Assembly: GCF_003966565.1 (NCBI RefSeq)
Contig: NZ_AP018718.1
Coordinates: forward strand, 1,922,001 to 1,986,000
Length of the DNA: 64,000 nt
Origin: Sulfuricystis multivorans
Lineage (GTDB): Bacteria > Pseudomonadota > Gammaproteobacteria > Burkholderiales > Rhodocyclaceae
Direction: 5' to 3'
A model generated the notes under the pieces. That model saw only the letters and a list, made by a program, of their open reading frames with translations, was not told the origin of the DNA and searched no databases. The translations under genes and the position numbers were made by a program. Positions 43,623 through 55,375 of the stretch are shown in pieces. Positions within the stretch are counted from its first letter, which is position 1, and each line of letters starts with the position of its first letter.

Positions 43623-43657
43623 TGTTACATCCCGACGCGCACGAAAGGCGCCACCCC

Positions 43658-44224
43658 ATGCTGCTGATGATCGACAATTACGACTCTTTCACCTACAACC
43701 TCGTGCAGTATTTCGGTGAGTTGGGTGAGCCGGTGCGGGTGTTCCGCAATGATGCGATCACGCTCGAAGAGATCGCCGCGATGGCGCCCGATTACCTGGT
43801 GATCTCGCCGGGGCCCTGCTCGCCGAAGGAAGCGGGCATCTCGGTCGATGCGATCAGGACGTTCGCCGGCAAGCTGCCGATCCTCGGCGTCTGTCTCGGG
43901 CACCAGAGCATCGGCTATGCCTTTGGCGGCGAGATCGTGCACGCCAAGCAACTGATGCACGGCAAGATTTCGCCGGTGCATCACGCCGATGTCGGCATCT
44001 TCAGTGGTCTGCCCAATCCTTTCAACGCCACGCGCTACCATTCGCTGGCGATCCGTCGTGAGACGCTGCCCGGCTGTCTCGAAGTCACCGCCTGGACCGA
44101 CGACGGCGAGATCATGGGCGTGCGTCACAAGGCATTCGCCATCCAGGGCGTGCAATTCCATCCCGAATCCATCATGACCGAGCATGGCTATCGACTACTC
44201 AAGAACTTCCTCGAAGGGAAATGA
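43658..44224 (+). CDS. trpG: Anthranilate synthase component II (glutamine amidotransferase)
   Basis: This 188-residue class I glutamine amidotransferase has the nucleophile motif [10 protein letters not shown] and the His/Glu pair in GVQFHPESI. The N-terminus [23 protein letters not shown] and [11 protein letters not shown] are typical of TrpG/PabA. It supplies ammonia to TrpE, encoded 17 kb upstream, and may also serve PabB. It heads the run trpG-trpD-trpC. A GAAAGG ribosome site precedes the ATG, 35 bp after a repeat element. Confidence 0.96.
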   Translation: MLLMIDNYDSFTYNLVQYFGELGEPVRVFRNDAITLEEIAAMAPDYLVISPGPCSPKEAGISVDAIRTFAGKLPILGVCLGHQSIGYAFGGEIVHAKQLMHGKISPVHHADVGIFSGLPNPFNATRYHSLAIRRETLPGCLEVTAWTDDGEIMGVRHKAFAIQGVQFHPESIMTEHGYRLLKNFLEGK

Positions 44225-44225
44225 C

Positions 44226-45248
44226 ATGATCACGCCACAACAAGCGCTCCAGCGCACCATCGAGCACCGCGAGATCTTCCACGACGAGATGCTGCACTTG
44301 ATGCGGCAGATCATGAAGGGCGAGGTCTCGCCGGTGATGATCGCCGCGATCCTCACGGGCTTACGCGTCAAGAAAGAAACCATCGGCGAGATCACCGCCG
44401 CCGCGAAGGTGATGCGCGAGCTCGCCACGAAGGTCGACGTGCCCCCCAACTCGCATTTCGTCGATATCGTCGGCACCGGCGGCGATGCTTCGCACACCTT
44501 CAACATCTCGACCGCCGCGGCGTTCGTCGCCGCCGCAGCCGGGGCGACGGTAGCCAAGCACGGCAACCGCGGCGTCTCGTCGAAATCCGGCGCCGCCGAC
44601 GTTCTCGAAGCGCTGGGCGCGAAGATCGATCTCCTGGCGCCGCAGGTCGCCGAGTGCATCAAACAAACCGGCATGGGCTTCATGTTCGCGCCCAATCACC
44701 ATCCGGCGATGAAGAACGTAGCGCCCGTGCGCCGCGAGATGGGCGTGCGCACGATCTTCAACATCCTCGGGCCGCTCACCAATCCGGCGAGCGCACCCAA
44801 CTCGCTGCTCGGCGTGTTCCATCCGGATCTGGTCGGCATCTGCGTGCGCGTGATGAAAGAGCTCGGCGCCCAGCACGTGTTGGTCGTCCACGGCAAGGAT
44901 GGCATGGATGAAATCTCGCTCGGCGCCGCAACACTGGTCGGCGAACTGAAGGACGGCGAGATCCGCGAATACGAAATCCATCCCGAAGACTTCGGCATGC
45001 AGATGATCGCCACCCGCAACCTGCGCGTCGCGGATGCCGCCGAATCGAAGGGACGCATCCTCGGCGTGTTGAAGAACCAGCCCGGCCCGGCGCTGGAGAT
45101 CGTCTGCCTCAATGCCGGCGCGGCCCTGTACGCCGCCAATCTAGCCCCGGACATCGGTGCCGGCATCGCCATCGCACGCGAGACGATCGAAAGCGGCCGT
45201 GCCCTGGCGAAGCTCGAGGCATTTGTTCGCGTCACGAATTCGTTATGA
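44226..45248 (+). CDS. trpD: Anthranilate phosphoribosyltransferase
   Basis: This 340-residue enzyme joins anthranilate and PRPP. It has the PRPP-binding [24 protein letters not shown] motif, [21 protein letters not shown], and the anthranilate site region [37 protein letters not shown]. The ATG starts one base after trpG ends. Its stop overlaps trpC (ATGA). Confidence 0.97.
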   Translation: MITPQQALQRTIEHREIFHDEMLHLMRQIMKGEVSPVMIAAILTGLRVKKETIGEITAAAKVMRELATKVDVPPNSHFVDIVGTGGDASHTFNISTAAAFVAAAAGATVAKHGNRGVSSKSGAADVLEALGAKIDLLAPQVAECIKQTGMGFMFAPNHHPAMKNVAPVRREMGVRTIFNILGPLTNPASAPNSLLGVFHPDLVGICVRVMKELGAQHVLVVHGKDGMDEISLGAATLVGELKDGEIREYEIHPEDFGMQMIATRNLRVADAAESKGRILGVLKNQPGPALEIVCLNAGAALYAANLAPDIGAGIAIARETIESGRALAKLEAFVRVTNSL

Positions 45249-46090
45249 GCGACATCCTGAACAGGATCCTCGCCGTCAAGCGCGAGGAAGTCGCCGCCGC
45301 GAAAGCCGCCAAACCCTTTGCTGCGATCCGTGACGAAGCACGGGCGCAGCCCGCGCCGCGCGACTTCGTCGGCAGCATGCGCACGAAAATCGGCGCTGGT
45401 GGAAATGGTAACGTCCTGCCGGGCGCCGACTCGCCTCGGACAGTCGGCGCTGGCGGGACGGCAGTCATCGCCGAGATCAAGAAGGCCAGCCCCTCGCAAG
45501 GCGTGATCCGTCCGGACTTCCATCCCGCCCAGATCGCCGCCGACTATGAAAGGCATGGCGCTACCTGTCTATCGGTGCTCACCGACCGGCGATTCTTCCA
45601 AGGCGCGCCCGAATATCTGCAACAGGCACGGGCCGCCTGCAGCTTGCCGGTGCTGCGCAAGGATTTCGTGATCGACCCGTATCAGGTCTATGAAGCCCGT
45701 GCGATGGGGGCGGATGCGATCCTCTTGATCGTCGCCGCACTCGAAGACTCGCAGATGGCGGAACTCGAAGAAATCGCCTTCAGCCTAGGGATGGCGGTGC
45801 TGGTGGAAAGCCACGATGCCGGCGAAATCGACCGGGCGCTTCGACTTGAGACACCGCTCATCGGCATCAACAACCGCAATCTGCGCACTTTCGAGGTGAG
45901 CCTCGATACCACGCTCTCACAGCTTTCCCGCATCCCAGCCGATCGCATCGTCGTCACCGAATCCGGCATCCAGACCCCCGCCGACGTCGCATCGATGAAG
46001 GCCCAGGGTGTGCATGCCTTCCTGGTCGGCGAAGCCTTCATGCGCGCACCCTCTCCGGGGGCGGAACTTTCGCGGCTGTTCGGAATGTGA
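45245..46090 (+). CDS. trpC: Indole-3-glycerol phosphate synthase with an inserted segment
   Basis: This 281-residue TIM-barrel enzyme closes the indole ring. Core motifs are [70 protein letters not shown] and [10 protein letters not shown]. Just before the catalytic [11 protein letters not shown], at residues 49-72, there is an extra Gly-rich segment. It consists of two direct copies of the dispersed motif (45390-45409 and 45444-45463) around a degenerate inverted copy. Usual enzymes have only a few residues here. The insert is in frame and in an exposed N-terminal region, so the enzyme is probably active. Confidence 0.94.
   Translation: MSDILNRILAVKREEVAAAKAAKPFAAIRDEARAQPAPRDFVGSMRTKIGAGGNGNVLPGADSPRTVGAGGTAVIAEIKKASPSQGVIRPDFHPAQIAADYERHGATCLSVLTDRRFFQGAPEYLQQARAACSLPVLRKDFVIDPYQVYEARAMGADAILLIVAALEDSQMAELEEIAFSLGMAVLVESHDAGEIDRALRLETPLIGINNRNLRTFEVSLDTTLSQLSRIPADRIVVTESGIQTPADVASMKAQGVHAFLVGEAFMRAPSPGAELSRLFGM
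45390..45409 (+). repeat. 20-nt dispersed motif, copy 6a (degenerate)
   Basis: TCGGCGCTGGTGGAAATGGT. The first 10-nt half is perfect and the second half has diverged. It lies within the trpC insertion. Confidence 0.55.
45444..45463 (+). repeat. 20-nt dispersed motif, copy 6b
   Basis: TCGGCGCTGGCGGGACGGCA, an exact match within the trpC insertion, encoding GAGGTA. A degenerate inverted copy lies between it and copy 6a, at about 45414-45429. Confidence 0.75.
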
Positions 46091-46115
46091 AACAAAAGGG
46101 CCGCTGACGCGGCCC
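46091..46115 (-). terminator. Rho-independent terminator of the fbp-to-fba operon
   Basis: GGGCCGC-TGAC-GCGGCCC is a perfect 7-bp stem (46098-46115). On the minus strand it is followed by TTTTGTTT. It lies between the convergent trpC and fba ends and suits the minus-strand operon best; for the trp operon it lacks a T-tract. Confidence 0.75.
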
Positions 46116-46132
46116 CGTGATGCGAATGGTGC

Positions 46133-46154
46133 GTCTTACTTGAGTCTTACTTGA
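46133..46154. repeat. 11-bp tandem duplication at the fba stop
   Basis: GTCTTACTTGA occurs twice in direct succession. The duplication covers the end of fba and duplicates its stop codon region. Confidence 0.7.
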
Positions 46155-47211
46155 TCACTGCAGTCAGCTCGCCCTTCTTGTAACGCTCGGCCATCTTTTC
46201 GAGCGGGATCGCCTTGATCTTGCTCGCCATGCCGGCGCAACCAAACGCTTCGTAACGCGCCTTGCAGATTTCTTTCATCGCCTTGCGGGCTTCGGCGAGA
46301 TACTTGCGCGGGTCGAAGTTCTTGCGGTCGGTGTTGAGATAACGACGGATCGCACCGGTGGAGGCCATGCGCAGATCGGTGTCGATGTTCACTTTGCGTA
46401 CCCCGTTCTTGATGCCTTCGACGATTTCCTCGACCGGCACGCCGTAGGTGGCGCCCATCTCGCCGCCGTTCTCGTTGATGATCTTCAGCCAGTCCTGCGG
46501 CACGCTCGATGAGCCATGCATCACCAGGTGGGTGTTGGGAAGCTTGGCATGGATTTCCTTGATGCGGTCGATCCTGAGCACAGCGCCCGTGGGCGGACGG
46601 GTGAACTTGTAGGCGCCGTGCGAGGTGCCGATCGCGATCGCCAGCGCATCGACGCCGGTGAGTTTGACGAACTCGGCGGCTTCGTTCGGATCGGTGAGCA
46701 GCTGGTCGTGCGAGAGCTTGCCTTCGGCGCCGTGGCCGTCTTCCTTCTCGCCCTGACCGGTCTCGAGCGACCCCAGACAGCCCAGCTCGCCCTCGACGGA
46801 AACACCGATCGCGTGCGACATCTCGACCACCTTGCGGGTGACCTCGACGTTGTACTGGAAGGTGGAGGGCGTCTTCGCATCTTCCATCAGCGAGCCATCC
46901 ATCATCACGCTGGAAAAGCCCGAGCGGATCGCCTGGATGCAGATCGCCGGGCTCGCGCCGTGGTCCTGGTGCATCACGATCGGGATGTCGGGGTGGGTCT
47001 CGATCGCGGCCTCGATCAGCTTGCGCAAGTAGGCTTCGCCGGCGTATTTACGCGCGCCGGCCGAGCCTTGCATGATCACCGGGCTGTTGGTTTCCTCGGC
47101 GGCCTCCATGATGGCCTGGATCTGTTCGAGATTGTTGACGTTGAAGGCGGGCAGACCATAGCCGTGTTCGGCGGCATGGTCCAGCAGTTGGCGCATGGAT
47201 ACGAGTGGCAT
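46147..47211 (-). CDS. fba: Fructose-bisphosphate aldolase, class II (Calvin cycle subtype)
   Basis: This 354-residue zinc aldolase has the zinc ligands and active-site blocks visible as [35 protein letters not shown] and [14 protein letters not shown]. It forms fructose 1,6-bisphosphate, and in Calvin-cycle members also sedoheptulose 1,7-bisphosphate. It is the last gene of the fbp-prk-tkt-gap-pgk-pyk-fba run. A ribosome site GAGGAGAC precedes the ATG. Confidence 0.96.
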   Translation of the reverse strand: MPLVSMRQLLDHAAEHGYGLPAFNVNNLEQIQAIMEAAEETNSPVIMQGSAGARKYAGEAYLRKLIEAAIETHPDIPIVMHQDHGASPAICIQAIRSGFSSVMMDGSLMEDAKTPSTFQYNVEVTRKVVEMSHAIGVSVEGELGCLGSLETGQGEKEDGHGAEGKLSHDQLLTDPNEAAEFVKLTGVDALAIAIGTSHGAYKFTRPPTGAVLRIDRIKEIHAKLPNTHLVMHGSSSVPQDWLKIINENGGEMGATYGVPVEEIVEGIKNGVRKVNIDTDLRMASTGAIRRYLNTDRKNFDPRKYLAEARKAMKEICKARYEAFGCAGMASKIKAIPLEKMAERYKKGELTAVIK

Positions 47212-47248
47212 GGAAGTCTCCTCTTCGATTGGGTTGCGATACGGTTGA

Positions 47249-48685
47249 CTAGGCGGGCCGGTGCTCGCCGACCCGAACGATTTTCAGGGTATTCGTGCCG
47301 CCGGGCTGGCCGATCGGCTCGCCGCAGGTGATGACGATCAGATCGCCCACCTCGACGGCGCCGGCACGGATCAGCTCTTCCTCCGCTTCGAACAGTTGCT
47401 CGTCGCGATCGTGTCCCTGGTAACGGGTCATCAGCGGATAGACGCCGCGATAGACACTGACTTTGTAACGCGTGCGGATGTCGTTCGTCAAGGCATAGAT
47501 CGGTACATTGCAACTGAGCCGGGAAATCCACAGCGCGGTGGAGCCGGTCTGCGTCAGTGCGGCGATCGCCTTCACTTTCAGGTGGTGGGCAATAAACAGC
47601 GCGGCCATCGCGATCGACTGATCGATGCGCGTGAACACCAGATCGAGGAAATGGCGATCGAGCGCGGCCGGATCCATCGATTTTTCTGCCTCGTAACAGA
47701 TGCGCGCCATTGCCTGCACGGTCGCTACCGGATATTCGCCGGCAGCGGTCTCGCCGGAGAGCATCACCGCATCGGTGCCATCGAGCACCGCATTGGCGAC
47801 GTCGGAAACTTCCGCGCGCGTCGGCACCGGCGAGTGGATCATCGATTCCATCATCTGCGTGGCGGTAATCGCGAACTTGTTCATTGCGCGCGCTTGGCGG
47901 ATGATTTTTTTCTGCAGCGCAGGCACGGCGGCATCGCCGACCTCGACGGCCAGATCGCCGCGCGCCACCATCACGCCGTCACAGGCATTGAGGATATCGT
48001 CGAGGTTGTCGATCGCCTCGCGGCGCTCGATCTTGGCGATCACCAATGCCTGGGAGCCCGCCTTGCCGAGCAGCTTGCGCGCCAGACGCAGATCGGCACC
48101 GCTCTTCGGAAACGAGACGGCGACGTAGTCGACCTGGAGCATCGCCGCGTTCTGGATGTCTTCCATGTCCTTGGGCGTCAGCGCGGGCGCGGAAAGCCCA
48201 CCGCCCTGCTTGTTGATGCCCTTGTTGTTCGACAGCTCGCCGCCCTGACGCACCACGCAGTGGATCTCGGCGTCCTGGACGGATTGCACCTCCATCACGA
48301 TGCGGCCGTCGTCGAGCAGCAGGATATCGCCCGGCACGACATCGTCGACCAGTTCAGGGTAATCGAGACCGACACGCTCGCTATCGCCCAGCGTGCATTC
48401 GGCATCGAGAATGAAGCGCTGGCCCGGCTTGAGCACGATCTTGCTGCCGGCGAATTTGCCGATGCGAATCTTCGGCCCTTGCAGGTCGGCCATCACCGCG
48501 ATGGTGCGGCCATGCTTGCGCGAGGCTTCATGCAAGCGTTCGAGACGCTGGCGGTGATCGTCGAGACTGCCGTGCGAAAAGTTCAGGCGTACGATGTCGA
48601 TACCAGCGACAACCAGCCTGTCGATCGTCTCGGCATCGGTTGAGGCCGGGCCGAGCGTCGCGACGATTTTGGTGGCACGTTGCAT
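47249..48685 (-). CDS. pyk: Pyruvate kinase
   Basis: This 478-residue glycolytic enzyme has [31 protein letters not shown], the catalytic Lys/Glu region [35 protein letters not shown], and ATQMMESMI. The C-terminal allosteric domain is complete. Its presence in the cbb run gives a route from fixed carbon to pyruvate. The start at 48685 ([13 protein letters not shown]) is chosen because seven upstream codons are not conserved. Confidence 0.95.
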   Translation of the reverse strand: MQRATKIVATLGPASTDAETIDRLVVAGIDIVRLNFSHGSLDDHRQRLERLHEASRKHGRTIAVMADLQGPKIRIGKFAGSKIVLKPGQRFILDAECTLGDSERVGLDYPELVDDVVPGDILLLDDGRIVMEVQSVQDAEIHCVVRQGGELSNNKGINKQGGGLSAPALTPKDMEDIQNAAMLQVDYVAVSFPKSGADLRLARKLLGKAGSQALVIAKIERREAIDNLDDILNACDGVMVARGDLAVEVGDAAVPALQKKIIRQARAMNKFAITATQMMESMIHSPVPTRAEVSDVANAVLDGTDAVMLSGETAAGEYPVATVQAMARICYEAEKSMDPAALDRHFLDLVFTRIDQSIAMAALFIAHHLKVKAIAALTQTGSTALWISRLSCNVPIYALTNDIRTRYKVSVYRGVYPLMTRYQGHDRDEQLFEAEEELIRAGAVEVGDLIVITCGEPIGQPGGTNTLKIVRVGEHRPA

Positions 48686-48733
48686 GGGAGCGGTGACGGG
48701 CCGCACGGCGGCGGCCCATTTGTGCGGATGGTT

Positions 48734-49918
48734 TCAGCCTTGGGCGCGCTTTTCGAGAATCTCGACGGCCGGCAGCACTTTGCCTTCGAGATATTCGAGG
48801 AAGGCGCCGCCGGCGGTGGAGATGTAGGATACCTTGTCGTAAATCCCGTACTTCTGGATCGCGGCGATCGTGTCGCCACCGCCAGCGAGCGTAAAGGCCT
48901 GGGTGGCGGCGATCGCCTCGGCGAGCTTCTTGGTGCCATTGCCGAACTGATCGAATTCGAACACACCGACCGGGCCGTTCCAGACCACGGTGCCCGCCGT
49001 CATGATGATGTCGGCAAGCTGCTGGGCGCTTCGCGGGCCGATGTCGAAGATCATGTCGTCCTCCGCCACTTCATCGGCGTTCTTCAGCACCGCCGGCTCG
49101 TTGGCGTCGAACTTCTTGCCGACGACGACATCGACGGCGATCGGGATCGAAGCGCCGCGCTTTTCCATTTTCTCGATCAGCGCCTTGGCCGTCGGGATCA
49201 GCTCGTGCTCGCACAGCGACTTGCCGACGTTCTTGCCGGTCGCGGCAAGGAAGGTGTTGGCGATGCCGCCGCCGACGACCAGTTGATCGACCTTTTCGGA
49301 CAGCGCTTCGAGCACGGTCAGCTTGGTGGAAACCTTCGAGCCGCCGACGATGGCGACCATCGGCCGCGCCGGATTGGCGAGCGCCTTGTCGAGCGCTTCG
49401 AGCTCTTGGGAGACGAGGATGCCGGCGCAGGCCACCGGCGCGAATTGCGCGATGCCGTAGGTCGAGGCTTCGGCGCGGTGGGCGGTGCCGAAGGCATCCA
49501 TGACGAATACGTCGCACAGCGCGGCGTATTTCTTCGCGGTCTCTTCGAGGTTCTTCTTCTCGCCCTTATTGACGCGGCAGTTCTCCAACAGCACGACTTC
49601 GCCTTCGGCCACGTCGAAACCGCCATCGACCCAGTTCTGGATCAGGCGCACCGGCTTGCCGAGCTTCGCGGACATCACCTCGGCGACCGGCGCCAGGGAA
49701 TCTTCGGGCTTGAACTCGCCTTCGGTCGGCCGGCCCAGATGCGAGGTCACCATCACCCGGGCGCCGGCCTGCAGCGCGAATTCGATGGTCGGCAGCGAGG
49801 CGGTGATGCGTGCGTCGGAGGTCACCTTGCCGTCCTTGACAGGCACGTTCAGGTCGGCGCGGATGAAGACGCGCTTGCCCTTGAGATCGAGGTCGGTCAT
49901 GCGGATGAATTTGGCCAT
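48734..49918 (-). CDS. pgk: Phosphoglycerate kinase
   Basis: This 394-residue enzyme phosphorylates 3-phosphoglycerate in the Calvin cycle and runs in reverse in glycolysis. It has [17 protein letters not shown], the substrate-binding [11 protein letters not shown], the hinge GGSKVSTKL and the nucleotide site GGGDTIAAI. The ribosome site GGGAGAC fixes the ATG at 49918. It lies between gap (95 bp) and pyk (48 bp). Confidence 0.97.
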   Translation of the reverse strand: MAKFIRMTDLDLKGKRVFIRADLNVPVKDGKVTSDARITASLPTIEFALQAGARVMVTSHLGRPTEGEFKPEDSLAPVAEVMSAKLGKPVRLIQNWVDGGFDVAEGEVVLLENCRVNKGEKKNLEETAKKYAALCDVFVMDAFGTAHRAEASTYGIAQFAPVACAGILVSQELEALDKALANPARPMVAIVGGSKVSTKLTVLEALSEKVDQLVVGGGIANTFLAATGKNVGKSLCEHELIPTAKALIEKMEKRGASIPIAVDVVVGKKFDANEPAVLKNADEVAEDDMIFDIGPRSAQQLADIIMTAGTVVWNGPVGVFEFDQFGNGTKKLAEAIAATQAFTLAGGGDTIAAIQKYGIYDKVSYISTAGGAFLEYLEGKVLPAVEILEKRAQG

Positions 49919-50013
49919 GTTTGTCTCCCGAGTCTTTTTCGAAATCAACCACTGAAGCGCTGCGCCGTGATGACAGCGCAACGCTTGGATGGCGGATCTC
50001 TGTGGCTGCCTTG

Positions 50014-53063
<3,050 letters not shown>

Positions 53064-53131
53064 GTGGTTTCCTCCCGGGCAAACGTGCAATTATGCGCGA
53101 TTCCCGTCGTTCGTGGTTTGCGTGTTCCGGT

Positions 53132-54010
53132 TCAGATCGCCATCGCGCGACGCTTGTTTTCCATCAGGCGCAGGATCATCGGCGTGAAGATCAGCTGCAT
53201 CGCCAGCTCCATTTTGCCGCCCGGCACGACGATGACGTTCGGCCGCGACATGAAGGAGTCGTGGATCATCGACAGCAGATACGGGAAGTCGATGCCCTTC
53301 GGGTTGGCGAAGCGGATCACGACGAAGCTCTCGTCCGGCGTCGGAATGTCCTGGGCGATGAACGGGTTCGAGGTATCGACCGTCGGCACGCGCTGGAAGT
53401 TCACGTGGGTGCGCGAGAACTGCGGCGTGATGTAGTTCACGTAGTCGGGCATGCGGCGCAAGATCGTGTCGACCACCGCCTCGGTCGAATAGCCGCGGGC
53501 GCCTTTGTCGCGGATCAACTTCTGGATCCATTCGAGGTTGATGATCGGCACCACGCCGACCAAGAGGTCGGCATGCTGGGCGACATTCACCTTGTCGGTG
53601 ACCACGGCGCCATGCAAGCCTTCATAGAACAACAGGTCGGAGGGCGGCAGATCCTGCCAGGGCGTGAAGGTGCCCGGCTCCTGTCCCCAGGGCGCGGCTT
53701 CCTCGTGGTTGTGCAGGTAGTAACGGCGCTTGCCGGTACCGGTTTCGCCATACTGCTTGAACAGCGCTTCGAGCAGCTCGAGCTCGTTGGCATCGGGGCC
53801 GAAATGGCTGAAGTGGTTGTTGCCCTCCGCCGCCGCCTTGGCAGCAGCCTCCTTCATGGCCTTGCGGTCGTATTTGTGGAAGGAATCACCCTCGATGATC
53901 GCAGCGGTGATCTTTTCACGGCGAAAAACATGCTGGAAGGATTTCGTCACCGTGGACGTGCCTGCGCCGGACGAGCCGGTGATGGCGATGATGGGGTGCT
54001 TGACCGACAT
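53132..54010 (-). CDS. prk: Phosphoribulokinase
   Basis: This 292-residue proteobacterial (class I, octameric type) phosphoribulokinase makes ribulose 1,5-bisphosphate. It has the P-loop GSSGAGTSTVT, GDSFHKYDR, NHFSHFGPDANE, YLHNHEEAAPW, the Walker B-like LFYEGLHGAV and RRMPDYVNYITPQFS. Together with cbbM it defines the Calvin cycle. A CAGGAGACGC ribosome site precedes the ATG, 29 bp after fbp. Confidence 0.97.
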   Translation of the reverse strand: MSVKHPIIAITGSSGAGTSTVTKSFQHVFRREKITAAIIEGDSFHKYDRKAMKEAAAKAAAEGNNHFSHFGPDANELELLEALFKQYGETGTGKRRYYLHNHEEAAPWGQEPGTFTPWQDLPPSDLLFYEGLHGAVVTDKVNVAQHADLLVGVVPIINLEWIQKLIRDKGARGYSTEAVVDTILRRMPDYVNYITPQFSRTHVNFQRVPTVDTSNPFIAQDIPTPDESFVVIRFANPKGIDFPYLLSMIHDSFMSRPNVIVVPGGKMELAMQLIFTPMILRLMENKRRAMAI

Positions 54011-54039
54011 GTGCGTCTCCTGGAGAAATGAAACGAATC

Positions 54040-55077
54040 CTAGCGGAACAGGCTGCGCGTCGAGAACAGCGGCATATCGTAGCTGTCCACGTCCTTGCCT
54101 TCGATGTATTCCTGATGATAGCGGTGGATGCGCTCGACCTCTTCCTTCGAACCGAAGATGAACGGTGCGCGCTGATGCAGCTCTTTCGGCTTGATTTCGA
54201 GAATCGGATTGCGGCCAGTGATTGCCGCGCCGCCCGCTTGTTCGATGATGAAGGCGATCGGGCTGGTCTCATAGATCAGACCCAGACGACCGCCCTGCTC
54301 GCGGGTGCGCTCGTCGTGCGGATAGAGGAACACGCCGCCGCGCATCAGGATACGGTAAGCCTCGGCGACCAAGGAGGCGACCCAGCGCATGCCGAAATCC
54401 TTGCCGCGGGGCCCATCCTTGCCCTGCATGCACTCATGCACGTAACGCCGCACCGGCGGCTCCCAGTATTTCTCGTTCGACGCGTTGATCGCAAACGTCG
54501 AGGCCTGGGCAGGAATCCTGATCTGCGGATGGGTGAGGATGTACTCGCCGATCTCGCGGTCGAGCGTGAAGCCATCCACACCATGGCCGGTGGTGAGGAT
54601 CAGGCGCGTCGACGCGCCATATTGGACGATGCCGGCGGCAAGCAGCTCCTTGCCCGGCTGCAGGAAATCTTCTTCTTTCGGTTTGCGCTTCGGATCGGGT
54701 GCCCGCAGGATCGAAAAGATCGTGCCGGTCTGAAAATTGATGTCGAGATTGCCCGAGCCGTTCAGGGGATCGAAGGCCAACAGGTACTTGCCGCGCGGCT
54801 GGGCCTGGACGATGCCATCGATATCCTCGGAAGCCATCGCGGCGAGATGCCCGGTCGCCATCGCCGCCTGGAGCATCACGTCGTTGGCGAGCGCCTCGAG
54901 TTTCTGGTTCAGTTCCTTGCCGGCGGCGATCAGCGCGCCCTTGCTGACGACATTGGCGATGACCTTGCTCGCCGTCGCGATATCGGTGATCAGACCGGTG
55001 AAATCCCCGGTCGCGCCGGGAATCTTCCGCTGATACTCGTTCATGAACTGGGACAGCGTGACGCGCCCTGCTTCCAT
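54040..55077 (-). CDS. fbp: Fructose-1,6-bisphosphatase, class I, with altered metal site
   Basis: This 345-residue protein is class I FBPase along its length (LANDVMLQAA, ASEDIDGI, PRGKYLLAFDPL, TGHGVDGFTLD, RWVASLVAEAYRILMRGGVFLYP, IYETSPIAFIIEQAGG). The metal-binding motif, normally DPLDGSSN, reads DPLNGSGN here (Asp103, Asn106). The Asp at the Asn106 position binds a catalytic metal ion in well-studied enzymes. The acidic pair before it is SED rather than SEE. The gene heads the operon, with an AGGAGGGGAAC ribosome site. Activity may be reduced, changed, or supported by another ligand; the assignment as a family member is firm. Confidence 0.92.
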   Translation of the reverse strand: MEAGRVTLSQFMNEYQRKIPGATGDFTGLITDIATASKVIANVVSKGALIAAGKELNQKLEALANDVMLQAAMATGHLAAMASEDIDGIVQAQPRGKYLLAFDPLNGSGNLDINFQTGTIFSILRAPDPKRKPKEEDFLQPGKELLAAGIVQYGASTRLILTTGHGVDGFTLDREIGEYILTHPQIRIPAQASTFAINASNEKYWEPPVRRYVHECMQGKDGPRGKDFGMRWVASLVAEAYRILMRGGVFLYPHDERTREQGGRLGLIYETSPIAFIIEQAGGAAITGRNPILEIKPKELHQRAPFIFGSKEEVERIHRYHQEYIEGKDVDSYDMPLFSTRSLFR

Positions 55078-55153
55078 GTTCCCCTCCTAATCGTTGGCCG
55101 CCAGTGAAAAACGATTTATTTTAAGTATCTGCAGGCCGCATTTCTCAGCTCCA

Positions 55154-55191
55154 AGAAAAATCCCCGCCCCCGCCAAAAGGAGGGGGCGGGG
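55154..55191 (-). terminator. Strong rho-independent terminator downstream of cbbO
   Basis: CCCCGCCCCC (55162-55171) and GGGGGCGGGG (55182-55191) make a perfect 10-bp stem. On the minus strand it is followed by ATTTTTCTT. It lies 185 bp after cbbO and 77 bp before fbp, so it should end the cbbMQO transcript or attenuate transcripts that start upstream of it. Confidence 0.88.
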
Positions 55192-55306
55192 CAAAACTGG
55201 CTAAACGCCAGAGGGAGTGGAGAAACGGTTTGCCGACGGCCTGCTGTTCGAACCCGACTCGAGCAGGGCTGCCGTGCAGATGAGCGGACTCTAAAGAACG
55301 TCACCC

Positions 55307-55343
55307 ATAAGGACAAGTCACTTTTTCTTATGGTGTGAATAAG
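55307..55343. promoter_or_regulatory. Candidate CbbR box A (upstream of fbp operon)
   Basis: The core ATAAGGACAAGTCAC, then TTTTTCTTAT and a further ATAAG, aligns with boxes at 60008-60032 and 60844-60880. The pattern ATAA...ACA-GTCA...TTTT-TTAT with inverted ends suits a LysR-type regulator. It sits between cbbO and the terminator before fbp, about 230 bp from the fbp start. Confidence 0.6.
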
Positions 55344-55375
55344 ACGATTGCCGCTGCAGCGCAGCATTCCAGCGC

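Noticed and set aside
47261-48643. Long antisense ORF of 460 codons opposite pyruvate kinase
   Set aside because: It mirrors the pyk gene, has no recognisable domain or ribosome site, and is expected from high GC codon bias. The same holds for the long antisense ORFs opposite GT39, cbbO, tkt, yhdP and pgk.
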